The notes under the pieces were generated by a model. The model was given only the letters and a program-made list of their open reading frames with translations, had not been told where the DNA came from and made no database searches. The position numbers were made by a program, and so were the translations under genes. 32,337 nt of DNA from DASYSA01 sp036003885. Its GTDB lineage: Bacteria; Acidobacteriota; Blastocatellia; UBA7656. Shown in pieces: positions 1 through 7,387 of this stretch. The stretch's first letter is position 1. Each line of letters starts with the position of its first letter. Where the stretch lies: assembly GCA_036003885.1 (NCBI GenBank), contig DASYSA010000218.1, positions 1 through 32,337 of the forward strand, written 5' to 3'.

Positions 1-2
1 TT

Positions 3-1388
3 GCCGGCGGGGTGCTCTACTGGCAGGCGAGGTATCTGCCTTCGCTGAAGGGTGGCATCTCGGAATACATCATTGTCTCTCTCGTACAGTTCTCGCTCTA
101 CCTTGGGGCATGCTATCTGGTGTTACGTGATAGGGGATCACTTTGGGCCGGCGCCGGCCGCTGGGCCAAGCTGGCCGCCCTCTCTATCGTATTGCTTGTT
201 GCCGCGTCGTTCCGCGCCGAACTAGTAGACCAACCGCCTTACCTGTCGAGCGACGTTTATCGTTACATATGGGATGGGCGCGTTCAGGCGGCCGGGATAA
301 ATCCGTACCGTTACGTGCCCTCGGCCCCGGAACTTGCTGATCTTCGGGACGACGCCATCTACCGCTACATCAACAGGCGCGAGTTCGCGCACACCATCTA
401 CCCGCCCGTGGCTCAGGCCATATTCCTTGGCGTCAATCTCATCAGCCCCTCGAGCGTCCGGGGATTCAAGATTGCAATGTCGCTCTTCGACCTGGCAGCG
501 ATCGCGGCAATCATGCTGGCGCTCTGGCGAAGCGGCCTGGCCCCGATCCAGGCGATCGTCTTTGCCTGGCACCCGCTGCTGATCTGGGAGAGCGCGCACA
601 GCGGTCACATAGAATCGGCTGCCCTGGCCTTTTTGGCGGCGGCCCTTCTCGCCTGGTCATATAAGAAACCTGCGCTGACCGGAGCTGCGATTGCGCTGGC
701 AACGCTGGTAAAGGTTTACCCGGCGCTCCTGCTGCCGGTCTTCATGATGTCGGGCGTGGCCGGCTCCAGCGAAAGGCGAGGTCAGGAAGGCAGGTCGACT
801 CCCGGAGGACGGCTCGCCAGACTGCGCGCGATCTGTCTTTGCAAGTCCAATCTGCGAATGCTGGCGGCATTCGCAGCGACTGTTCTTCTTGCCTACGTGC
901 CCTACCTCACAGTCGGATCGGGAGTCACAGGATATCTATCGGGCTACCTAAGGGAGGAGGGCTTCGTCGACTCCGGAAACCGGTACTTCTTGCTGGGACT
1001 TGTTCGCGAAGTTGCGAATGTACCGGCGGTCCTCTATTCCGCGGTGGCGGCGCTTGTGCTTGGGTGGTTCGCTCTGCGGGCTCTACTCCTGCACAAGCGG
1101 ACCGCGGCAGATGTTGCAGGCGTCGCCACATCGATGGTCGGGCTGTTCCTGGTACTCAGCAGCCCGCGATACAGTTGGTACGTAGCCTGGATCATTCCGT
1201 TCCTCTGCTTTGTTCCGCGAGCCGGATGGCTTTACCTCTCGGGTGCATCGGTGTTGTTGTATCTGTTATGGCTCACCGATGGCCACCCAGGCGTGCCCCT
1301 CTGGCTTGGAGCCGCCCTGTATCTACCGGCGCTGGTTTTGTTGATTGGGGAGCACTGGAAGCTCCGCAGTGAAACTGTGAGTGGGTGA
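3..1388 (+). CDS. Polytopic GT-C-type glycosyltransferase (mannosyltransferase-like), 5' partial
   Basis: This is a multi-spanning membrane protein, probably a polyprenol-phosphate-sugar-dependent glycosyltransferase of the GT-C fold (DUF2029/MptB-like) that would add a sugar on the outer face of the inner membrane. The frame is open to the window edge. A GTG at 12 is the first available start, but alignment with the downstream paralogue suggests that roughly 45 N-terminal residues lie outside the window. The segment reading LSSDVYRYIWDGRVQAAGIN follows the first hydrophobic helices; acidic residues in this first periplasmic loop are typical of GT-C catalytic sites. Many further hydrophobic helices follow, including a HPLLIWESAHSGHIES stretch. 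The stop overlaps the start of the next gene, so the two are probably co-translated. The family is clear; the donor and acceptor are unknown. Confidence 0.8.
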   Translation, partial: AGGVLYWQARYLPSLKGGISEYIIVSLVQFSLYLGACYLVLRDRGSLWAGAGRWAKLAALSIVLLVAASFRAELVDQPPYLSSDVYRYIWDGRVQAAGINPYRYVPSAPELADLRDDAIYRYINRREFAHTIYPPVAQAIFLGVNLISPSSVRGFKIAMSLFDLAAIAAIMLALWRSGLAPIQAIVFAWHPLLIWESAHSGHIESAALAFLAAALLAWSYKKPALTGAAIALATLVKVYPALLLPVFMMSGVAGSSERRGQEGRSTPGGRLARLRAICLCKSNLRMLAAFAATVLLAYVPYLTVGSGVTGYLSGYLREEGFVDSGNRYFLLGLVREVANVPAVLYSAVAALVLGWFALRALLLHKRTAADVAGVATSMVGLFLVLSSPRYSWYVAWIIPFLCFVPRAGWLYLSGASVLLYLLWLTDGHPGVPLWLGAALYLPALVLLIGEHWKLRSETVSG

Positions 1389-2896
1389 TGAGTTCAGAAA
1401 CTGCGCCACAATCGCCGGCCGTCGAGCAACGCATCATTGACCTGCCGCGTGGTAGCCGCACTGTGGCGTACGTCACCTCGGTCCCGGCGGCTCTTATGGC
1501 GCTCGGCCTCACGAGTGCCTGGCTGTATTTCTGGGCAGGCGACCTTCATCGCTTCACGCAGTGGATTGCGGCCTACGAGAGTCTGTTCGTTGCCCAGTTC
1601 ACGATTTATCTGGCGGCGTGTTACGCAGTGGTGAGGCTTCCGGGCAGGTTGTCCCACACGGCTTCGGTCTTGAGCGTGGTGATAGTCCTGATCCTGGCCG
1701 CGAGTTTTAGGGCTGAATTAGTCGGCAAACGCCCGTACCTCTCCACTGACGTTTACCGGTACATCTGGGACGGGCGAGTCCAGGCCGCCGGGATAAATCC
1801 ATATCGCTATGTCCCGTCTGCCGCGGAGCTGGCCGATCTCCGCGACGAGAATATCTATCCGAAGATCAACCGCGGCGACTATGCGGTCACGCCCTATCCG
1901 CCGATGGCACAGATGATCTACGCCGCGATCTATTGGATTGCGCCATCGAGCGTCACCGGATTCAAGTCGGCGATGTCGATGTTTGACCTGTTGGCGATGC
2001 TGGCGCTCGTGCTGGTGCTGGCGCGGGCCGGGCTTGAGCCAGCGAGAGTGGTCGTGTTCGCGTGGAACCCGCTGCTGATCTTTGAAGCCGCGCACAGCGG
2101 GCACATCGAATCAGCATTCATAGCCTTTCTGGCGCTGGGGCTCCTGGCATGGTCTTGTCGGAAGCCCTCGCTTGCGGGAATAGCTCTGGGGCTTGCGACT
2201 ATGGTCAAGTTCTACCCCGCGCTGCTATTGCCCGCCTTCCTTGTCGCAAACAACGACGCGAATGATGAAAAGGGTGAGGATATACAGTGGGAACGCCTCA
2301 CTGCGGGATTGTTGAACAGATTCAACCTCCTCTTCTGTGGCGCTTTTATTCTGACGATAGCGCTGGCTTACTCGCCGTACCTGAGCGTCGGCACGGGGGT
2401 GCTTGGTTCTCTTGGGAGCGAGTTTCGCGAAGAGGGATTCGTCGAGAAGGGCGGGCGCTATTTTCTGCTCGCTCTATGTCGAAGAGTTTTCCCTCTTTCG
2501 ACGACAGCTTTTCTCATTCTGGCGGCTTTGCTATTGGCGGGAATCGGGGTGTGGTGGCTGCTCAAACAGAAGAAGAACGAGATCGATGTGGCGAGCGGCG
2601 CATTGGCATTGATCGGTCCTTACTTGATCATCACCTCGCCGCGTTATCCCTGGCACTACGCGTGGCTGATCCCGTATCTCTGTTTTGCACCGAGGGTCGG
2701 ATGGATATATCTGACCGGAGCAACGGTGTTGTTGTATCTGCTCTGGTACACACCCCTGGCCTACCCTGAGGTGCCTCTCTGGCTGGGCGGCGCAGTCTAC
2801 ATTCCCACGATGGCGCTGCTGGTCTGGGAGCGGTGGAAGATCCGGACGAATGGCGAGCGTCTCGATAAGGTCGCAGAGGGATCAGACCCAAGATAA
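1388..2896 (+). CDS. Polytopic GT-C-type glycosyltransferase, tandem paralogue
   Basis: This 502-residue integral membrane protein is a close paralogue of the gene before it. They share the loop LSTDVYRYIWDGRVQAAGIN, the AAHSGHIESAF segment, the GFVEKGGRYFLLAL segment and the C-terminal ITSPRYPWHYAWLIPYLCF segment. The expected role is a GT-C glycosyltransferase (MptB/DUF2029-like) in lipid-linked glycan or envelope polysaccharide synthesis. The ATG at 1388 overlaps the upstream TGA by one base; a GTG at 1385 is an alternative start. No strong Shine-Dalgarno sequence precedes either, in keeping with translational coupling. The N-terminal ~30 residues are polar and predicted cytoplasmic. Substrate specificity cannot be read from the sequence. 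Confidence 0.83.
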   Translation: MSSETAPQSPAVEQRIIDLPRGSRTVAYVTSVPAALMALGLTSAWLYFWAGDLHRFTQWIAAYESLFVAQFTIYLAACYAVVRLPGRLSHTASVLSVVIVLILAASFRAELVGKRPYLSTDVYRYIWDGRVQAAGINPYRYVPSAAELADLRDENIYPKINRGDYAVTPYPPMAQMIYAAIYWIAPSSVTGFKSAMSMFDLLAMLALVLVLARAGLEPARVVVFAWNPLLIFEAAHSGHIESAFIAFLALGLLAWSCRKPSLAGIALGLATMVKFYPALLLPAFLVANNDANDEKGEDIQWERLTAGLLNRFNLLFCGAFILTIALAYSPYLSVGTGVLGSLGSEFREEGFVEKGGRYFLLALCRRVFPLSTTAFLILAALLLAGIGVWWLLKQKKNEIDVASGALALIGPYLIITSPRYPWHYAWLIPYLCFAPRVGWIYLTGATVLLYLLWYTPLAYPEVPLWLGGAVYIPTMALLVWERWKIRTNGERLDKVAEGSDPR

Positions 2897-2976
2897 AGCC
2901 ATCAAATCGTAATGGCAAGAGCTTCTCTGATTCGGGGTGCGCGTCACTATTTTGCGCGAGAAGCCAGAGACGGGGT

Positions 2977-3093
2977 GACGGGGTCAGGCACTCGATTCCA
3001 CGACTTTGATGTCATCCGTCGCGGGAATCGAGGATTCGAGTGCCTGACCCCGTCAAGAAAGGTAGAATCGAGGAATCGAGGTGCCTGACCCCG
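2977..3093. repeat. REP-like palindromic repeat cluster
   Basis: Two perfect 19-bp inverted arms, GACGGGGTCAGGCACTCGA at 2977-2995 and its reverse complement at 3036-3054, enclose a 40-bp loop. A third half-copy ending GTGCCTGACCCCG lies at 3081-3093. AATCGAGG-type repeats are embedded between them. The G-rich core resembles REP sequences mobilised by RAYT transposases; no such transposase lies in this window. It sits 80 bp after the glycosyltransferase pair and could also act as a transcription stop or mRNA-stabilising hairpin. Confidence 0.75.
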
Positions 3094-3169
3094 CGGCAAC
3101 TCTGCCCTCTGTGACTCCCCCGGGAATTCCGCTACAGGCTGTGAGTGCGCAAAATCGTGACGCGCACCC

Positions 3170-3343
3170 TCTGATTCTCCGCGCAACCGCGTCTAGTTCG
3201 GCTCGGTCCGGTTTCTGTGAATATCTCGGATTGAACTTGAATCGAAACCCGTCCCCTTCATAGCGAGGGAACAAATGAAGATGAAGGTGGAAAACTTCCT
3301 GACCAGCTGCCTCTCCGTCGGCCAGGAATAGATTGACTCCGTT
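3170..3343 (-). pseudogene. HIT-family protein remnant (C-terminal half)
   Basis: Read on the - strand, about 58 residues match the C-terminal half of HIT (histidine triad) nucleotide-binding proteins. The segment GVNLFLADGEAAGQ is followed by HLHLHLFPRYEGDG, which contains the HxHxH histidine triad (codons near 3275-3289), and then by a closing helix, ELDAVARRIR. The N-terminal ~60-70 residues of a normal HIT protein are absent. The match stops abruptly at the palindrome at 3354-3389. The downstream end reads into repeat-derived sequence with no conserved terminus. No start codon or ribosome binding site belongs to the conserved part, so it is most likely a decaying fragment. The histidine motif is intact, so the truncation is probably fairly recent (inference). 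Confidence 0.7.
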
Positions 3344-3353
3344 ATGGATGTCG

Positions 3354-3389
3354 GATTTTGGATTCCGCAGAAGGCCGCAATCCAAAATC
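3354..3389. repeat. Short palindrome of the ATCCAAAATC type
   Basis: GATTTTGGATT at 3354-3364 is perfectly complementary to AATCCAAAATC at 3379-3389, with a 14-nt GC-rich loop. Further AAAATC direct copies extend to about 3403. It lies just past the 3' end of the creD-like gene and abuts the HIT remnant. It could form a strong hairpin in the creD transcript. Confidence 0.75.
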
Positions 3390-3406
3390 TAAAATCCAAA
3401 ATCGCG

Positions 3407-4732
3407 TCACACTGCGTTCGCTCCGTCCTTTTCTGCGTGGTCTACCGAATTCAGGATGCCCGCCGGCCTCGGGTCCGCTTGCTCAATTGCTCGCACCAGC
3501 TCTCGATCTCCGAACCTTTCAGACCAGTTTATTCTCGCGGTCATCTGCATAACCACGAACAGTGTGATCACCGAGCCTATCGTCACCGCCAGGCCTGTGA
3601 ACCCTTCGATGAAGAAGGCGTAAGAGAAGCCGACGAGGTAGATCACCTGTGCGAGCGCCACCTCCATGAAGGCGAACCGCGCTCCAGTCACGATGCGCAT
3701 GTACGAGACGACGAGGAATATCGAGACCACCGAACAGATCGCGAAGGCCAGATGGATTGAAACATGATCGACCAGGTAGGCAAGCAACAGATGAAAGGCA
3801 AAGAACGCCGAGGCGAGAAAGAAGAAGTTCACCGGATGGATCCGAATACCCCGCAGCGCCGACACGATGAAGATGAGAAAGAAGAAGAATCCCAGCGAGA
3901 CCGGAGCGAAGAAAGAGATGCGCGAAGCCATCGGTCCCGGGTTGAGTCTCTGCGGCATTTCTATGCCGATGCCGTTACCGCTGACCAGATCGGTGTAGTT
4001 CCAGGTCAATTGCCAACCGCTGCCTTCCCGTTTCTTGGAGCTCGGCGAGCTCGTGTTCGCCGGAAAGTCTATTGCGGCGAAGTCGGTTGTGGCCCCAAGT
4101 GTGAAGTTGCGAACTTCGCTTATCCCATCGCCGAACTGGTAGAGGAAGCGATCCAGCCCCTGGGACTTGTAGTTCACTGAGAACGTGTGACGCGCTTTCG
4201 CCGCGCTGGGAATTCTCGCAATCAGTCCCTTTGATTCATCCCGCGTCAACGGAACCTCTTGTCCGTCCACTTCGAATCTGAAGTCATCGTAACGGCCGTC
4301 CGGCGCTGGAAAGGCGAAGTTCAAGACCATCTCTCCGCTCTTGTCCTGGATGTTCTGAAAGACATAGTTGGCCGAGAACGTGACGCCATAGGTCGAATAC
4401 CACAGCAACCCCTTTTGTCGCTGATCTAAATGAAAGTCGAGCCGGATGTCGCTCTGAGTTATGGGGATGCCGAATTTGTCGATGACCTTGCTCTTCTCGA
4501 TATGTTTCTTCTTGTGGGCTTCGTCCCATACCTCGGTCTGAACGGTGCGTTCGACACTGAGCTGGGATGATGGCGCACGCTGTGTGAGGGGATCACCCCA
4601 CAACTGGCCGACTTCTCGCTTTAGGGTGGATTGCTGATCCTCAGTTCGATAAACAATCGTGCTTCCAAGAAAGACCCATCCGAGTGTCGCTATTACGTAC
4701 ACGAATCCTATGCTGGCTATTGTCTTGGCCAT
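3407..4732 (-). CDS. creD: CreD-family inner membrane protein
   Basis: This 441-residue protein matches the CreD family of inner-membrane proteins (Cet/CreD), known in enterobacteria as CreBC targets affecting envelope stress and colicin tolerance; the biochemical role is unknown. It has one N-terminal hydrophobic helix (residues ~5-27), a large extracytoplasmic domain (~30-285), and a C-terminal block of about six helices starting at FFAPVSLGFFFFLIF. The family-typical segment AYLVDHVSIHLAFAICSVVS is followed by a helix ending QMTARINW. An ATG at 4732 is preceded by GGAGG four bases upstream, supporting this start. The last ~17 residues look like poorly constrained sequence reading toward the repeat. 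No creBC two-component genes are adjacent, so regulation is not evident. Confidence 0.82.
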   Translation of the reverse strand: MAKTIASIGFVYVIATLGWVFLGSTIVYRTEDQQSTLKREVGQLWGDPLTQRAPSSQLSVERTVQTEVWDEAHKKKHIEKSKVIDKFGIPITQSDIRLDFHLDQRQKGLLWYSTYGVTFSANYVFQNIQDKSGEMVLNFAFPAPDGRYDDFRFEVDGQEVPLTRDESKGLIARIPSAAKARHTFSVNYKSQGLDRFLYQFGDGISEVRNFTLGATTDFAAIDFPANTSSPSSKKREGSGWQLTWNYTDLVSGNGIGIEMPQRLNPGPMASRISFFAPVSLGFFFFLIFIVSALRGIRIHPVNFFFLASAFFAFHLLLAYLVDHVSIHLAFAICSVVSIFLVVSYMRIVTGARFAFMEVALAQVIYLVGFSYAFFIEGFTGLAVTIGSVITLFVVMQMTARINWSERFGDRELVRAIEQADPRPAGILNSVDHAEKDGANAV

Positions 4733-4960
4733 GGTTCCTCCGAAGAAAGTTCTGGTGGACTACACCGCCAGGTGATCCCGATTTATTGCGAGGTCCTCCT
4801 AATCAGTCAACGCGAAAGCGATAAGTGAGTTCAGGTTTCATCCGTAAGGTTTCGTCGCGCGGGTGCTCGACTCTGAACTCACACGTCGACTTCCAAATTA
4901 ATCTGCTCTGTGATCCGCGGCGCGAACTCTGATGCGAGGTTTTGCGGGATGGATGCCAGC
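4733..4960. other. Intergenic gap upstream of creD
   Basis: This stretch holds the creD ribosome binding site and probably its promoter. On the - strand, short peptides with coding-like composition occur in two frames (for example EHPRDETLRMKPELTYRFRVD split over 4803-4870, and LASEFAPRITEQINLEVDV ending at 4879). They might be a frameshifted gene tail, but no family was recognised. No RNA gene is visible. Confidence 0.4.
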
Positions 4961-5078
4961 GAAGGGGAGAAAGGGAGAGTGGGAGAGTGGGAGAGTGGGA
5001 GAAGGGCCGAAAGGGAGAAGGGGAGAGCGGAGATGTTGGACACTTCAGTCTCCCCTTCTCCCACTCTCCCTTTCTCCC
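4961..5078. repeat. Purine/pyrimidine low-complexity inverted repeat
   Basis: A purine strand with four tandem 8-mers of GGGAGAGT type (about 4973-5003) and further GGGAGAA units is followed, after about 30 bases, by the complementary pyrimidine tract at 5050-5078. The outer left arm (4965-4986) is a perfect match to the right arm, so a long hairpin can form. The purine-only strand could also form triplex DNA. It lies immediately 3' of rfbA. Degenerate CTCCCA-type remnants also occur near 17355-17380 and 18430-18455. Confidence 0.8.
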
Positions 5079-5097
5079 ATTCTTTCTTTCCTCTCCC

Positions 5098-5976
5098 TCA
5101 TCCCTTGTCGCCTTGTTCAAAGACTCTCATTAAGTACTGACCGTAGGCGTTTCCCTTCATCGCGGCCGCAAGAGCAGCCATCTCATCGGCGCTGATGTAT
5201 CCCATACGATAAGCGATCTCCTCGAGGCAGGCGACCATGAGGCCCTGTCTGTCTTGAAGAGTCTGAATGAAGTTCGACGCCTGGATCAGCGACTCGTACG
5301 TTCCGGTGTCGAGCCAGGCGATGCCGCGCCCGAGCCGCTCTACGTGCAAGGCGTTTGCGCGAAGGTATGCCAGGTTCACATCGGTGATCTCGAGCTCCCC
5401 CCTGGGCGACGGCTTCAGGGCGCGGGCAATGTCCAATACGCGGTTGTCGTAAAAGTAGAGACCGGTGACGGCCGCATGTGATTTTGGGGTTGCCGGCTTC
5501 TCTTCGAGAGTAATGGGACGGCCGTCTGAGCTGACCTCTACCACTCCATAGCGCTCGGGGTCCTTCACTTGATAGGAGAAGATGGTGGCGCCGCCGGTCC
5601 TTCGCGCGGCGCTCTGCAAATAAGATGGGAGACTGTCGCCGTAGAAGATGTTGTCGCCCAGCACCAGGGCTACCGGATCCTTCCCCACGAACTCGCGGCC
5701 GATGATGAAAGCCTGAGCCAGCCCGTCGGGACTCGGCTGGCCCGCGTAGCTGATGTTGAGGCCGAGTTGAGTGCCGTCCTGGAATAAGCGATAGAAGTGT
5801 TCCTGGTCCTGGGGGGTCGTGATCAACAGAATCTCGCGGATCCCCGCCAGCATCAGGGTGGACAGAGGATAGTAGATCATCGGCTTATCGTAGACAGGGA
5901 GAAGTTGCTTGCTTACGGCTCGCGTAATTGGATGGAGCCGGCTGCCCGAGCCGCCCGCCAGAACAATTCCCTTCAT
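5098..5976 (-). CDS. rfbA: Glucose-1-phosphate thymidylyltransferase
   Basis: This 292-residue cytoplasmic enzyme makes dTDP-glucose from glucose-1-phosphate and dTTP, the first step toward dTDP-L-rhamnose and other dTDP-deoxysugars. The N-terminal nucleotide-binding signature is LAGGSGSRLHPIT, followed by SKQLLPVYDKPMIYYPLSTL, the catalytic/allosteric core typical of RfbA/RmlA. GDNIFYG (metal/nucleotide binding), EEKP and the WLDTGT segment are all present. The length is normal for RfbA. The start ATG at 5976 has GGAGG with a good spacer; a longer frame back to 6036 only adds residues encoded by the repeat at 5992-6017. It follows rfbB in the same direction with a 71-bp gap. RfbC and RfbD, needed to finish dTDP-rhamnose, are not in this window. 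Confidence 0.96.
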   Translation of the reverse strand: MKGIVLAGGSGSRLHPITRAVSKQLLPVYDKPMIYYPLSTLMLAGIREILLITTPQDQEHFYRLFQDGTQLGLNISYAGQPSPDGLAQAFIIGREFVGKDPVALVLGDNIFYGDSLPSYLQSAARRTGGATIFSYQVKDPERYGVVEVSSDGRPITLEEKPATPKSHAAVTGLYFYDNRVLDIARALKPSPRGELEITDVNLAYLRANALHVERLGRGIAWLDTGTYESLIQASNFIQTLQDRQGLMVACLEEIAYRMGYISADEMAALAAAMKGNAYGQYLMRVFEQGDKG

Positions 5977-5991
5977 TTTAATTCCTCCACC

Positions 5992-6017
5992 GATTGCGGA
6001 ATTCGGATTCCGCAATC
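5992..6017. repeat. Perfect short palindrome between rfbB and rfbA
   Basis: GATTGCGGAAT (5992-6002) and its exact complement ATTCCGCAATC (6007-6017) are separated by only four bases. Degenerate direct copies (CCGCAATCC, CCGCAATCG) continue to about 6040. It would form a hairpin in the rfbB-rfbA transcript and could attenuate rfbA or protect the upstream mRNA. Confidence 0.8.
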
Positions 6018-6047
6018 CGCAATCCCAAGTCCGCAATCGCCTCCTGC

Positions 6048-7133
6048 CTACTGTTCCGTTGTTCCGAGCCGGCTTCTGTCGTACTTGTCAGCCTGCACCC
6101 TCTCGCACCACTTCCGATTCTCCAGATACCAGCGAACCGTTTGAGCGATGCCGCTGTCAAAATCGTGCGCCGGTGCCCATCTCAGCTCGCGCCTTATCTT
6201 CGAGGCGTCGATGGCGTAGCGGCGGTCGTGCCCGGGCCGATCCTTCACGAAGGTCTTAAGCTGGCCGTAGCTCGCGACGCCCGGCTTCCGAAGCGCGGCG
6301 TTTCCGATAGCCGGCAGCAGTTCGTCCAGCACAGCGCAGATGCGATCGACCACCTGAAGATTGGTTCGCTCGTTGTCCCCGCCGATGTTGTACTTCTCGC
6401 CGGGCTTTCCATTCCTGAATGCCTGGAGGATGCCCGAGCAATGGTCTTCCACATGGAGCCAGTCGCGAATGTTTCCGCCGTCGCCATAGATGGGAAGCGG
6501 TTTGCCCTCGACGGCATTCAGCAGCGTCAACGGGATCAGCTTCTCAGGAAACTGATAGGGCCCATAGTTGTTTGAGCAGTTGGTGATGATCGTCGCGAGT
6601 CCATAGGTCTCCGACCAGGCTCGGACAAGATGATCGGCGGCTGCCTTGGACGCCGAATAAGGCGAGTTGGGCGCATAAGGCGTGGTCTCAGAGAATAACC
6701 CGCTAGCGCCGAGTGTGCCGTAGACTTCGTCGGTAGACACGTGCAGAAAGCGAAAGCCCGATCGCCGATGTTCATCGAGGGTGGCGACAAAGTGCCGAGC
6801 CGTTTCCAGCAACACGAATGTCCCAACGATATTTGTATCAATGAACGGAGTTGGATCGTCGATCGAGCGATCCACGTGCGTCTCCGCAGCGAAATTGAAT
6901 AGTCCTGTGGGACGATGCTCGCGAAACGCCGATTCCATCGTGGTCCGGTCGGCGATGTCTGCTTTGATGAATACGAACCGAGGGTTATCCAGGAGGTCCT
7001 CAAGGGTGCAGAGGTTTCCGGCGTAGGTCAGTTTGTCGATGACCACCACCTGCGCATCGGTCTGCTGGAGAATGTGTCTTACGAAGTTGACGCCGATGAA
7101 ACCGGCCCCTCCGGTGACGATCAGTGTTTCCAT
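6048..7133 (-). CDS. rfbB: dTDP-glucose 4,6-dehydratase
   Basis: This 361-residue NAD-dependent extended short-chain dehydrogenase converts dTDP-glucose to dTDP-4-keto-6-deoxyglucose, the second step of dTDP-deoxysugar synthesis. The N-terminal Rossmann motif is VTGGAGFIGVNFVRH. The AAETHVDRSI segment, the STDEVYG catalytic loop (Asp and Glu next to Thr) and the YSASKAAADH Tyr-x3-Lys motif are all present, as are NCSNNYGPYQFPEKLIPL and the DWLHVEDHC segment typical of RfbB. The ATG at 7133 has GGGAGG seven bases upstream. It is co-directional with rfbA downstream. The C-terminus (~15 residues after KWCERVQA) is slightly longer than usual and polar. Confidence 0.96.
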   Translation of the reverse strand: METLIVTGGAGFIGVNFVRHILQQTDAQVVVIDKLTYAGNLCTLEDLLDNPRFVFIKADIADRTTMESAFREHRPTGLFNFAAETHVDRSIDDPTPFIDTNIVGTFVLLETARHFVATLDEHRRSGFRFLHVSTDEVYGTLGASGLFSETTPYAPNSPYSASKAAADHLVRAWSETYGLATIITNCSNNYGPYQFPEKLIPLTLLNAVEGKPLPIYGDGGNIRDWLHVEDHCSGILQAFRNGKPGEKYNIGGDNERTNLQVVDRICAVLDELLPAIGNAALRKPGVASYGQLKTFVKDRPGHDRRYAIDASKIRRELRWAPAHDFDSGIAQTVRWYLENRKWCERVQADKYDRSRLGTTEQ

Positions 7134-7319
7134 ATTCGATCCTCCCAGGGGAAGGCATTACTCCCCTCTGAGTCATGCGTTCGACCGCGGACGGTACAAG
7201 CTTAGCATTGAGCTCCTAAATGGGCCCACAGGCCAGTCATTCCCATTCGCCAGGTTGTTCAGGAGGACCCGTGATGCTGCCGATGATATTTGTGTGTTAT
7301 TGCGAGTACTGACTGCATC
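7134..7319. promoter_or_regulatory. rfbB upstream region
   Basis: This non-coding stretch contains the rfbB ribosome binding site (GGGAGG about 7145) and presumably its promoter. No convincing -35/-10 pair was picked out and no other gene is visible. Confidence 0.35.
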
Positions 7320-7381
7320 TGGGTACGCACGCTTCCAGCGTGGGGCTGGTGGGATGCGCACGCTGGAAGCGTGTGTACCCA
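7320..7381. repeat. Long-armed palindrome at the 3' end of the kinase gene
   Basis: Two 23-bp arms (7320-7342 and 7359-7381) are complementary with one mismatch around a 16-nt loop. The conserved core is ACGCTTCCAGCGTG. It starts seven bases beyond the kinase stop codon, so the kinase transcript would end in a strong hairpin. This may be a factor-independent stop without a U-run, an mRNA-stabilising element, or a REP-type mobile repeat. Confidence 0.85.
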
Positions 7382-7387
7382 GGTGCT

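Noticed and set aside
2977..3093. CRISPR-like array of repeated units
   Set aside because: Units are inverted and irregular, with only two to three copies and no regular spacers; they fit a REP-like palindrome better.
3764..4180. Long + strand open frame opposite creD
   Set aside because: It is antisense to a well-supported CreD-family gene and has a charged, motif-free composition typical of shadow frames.
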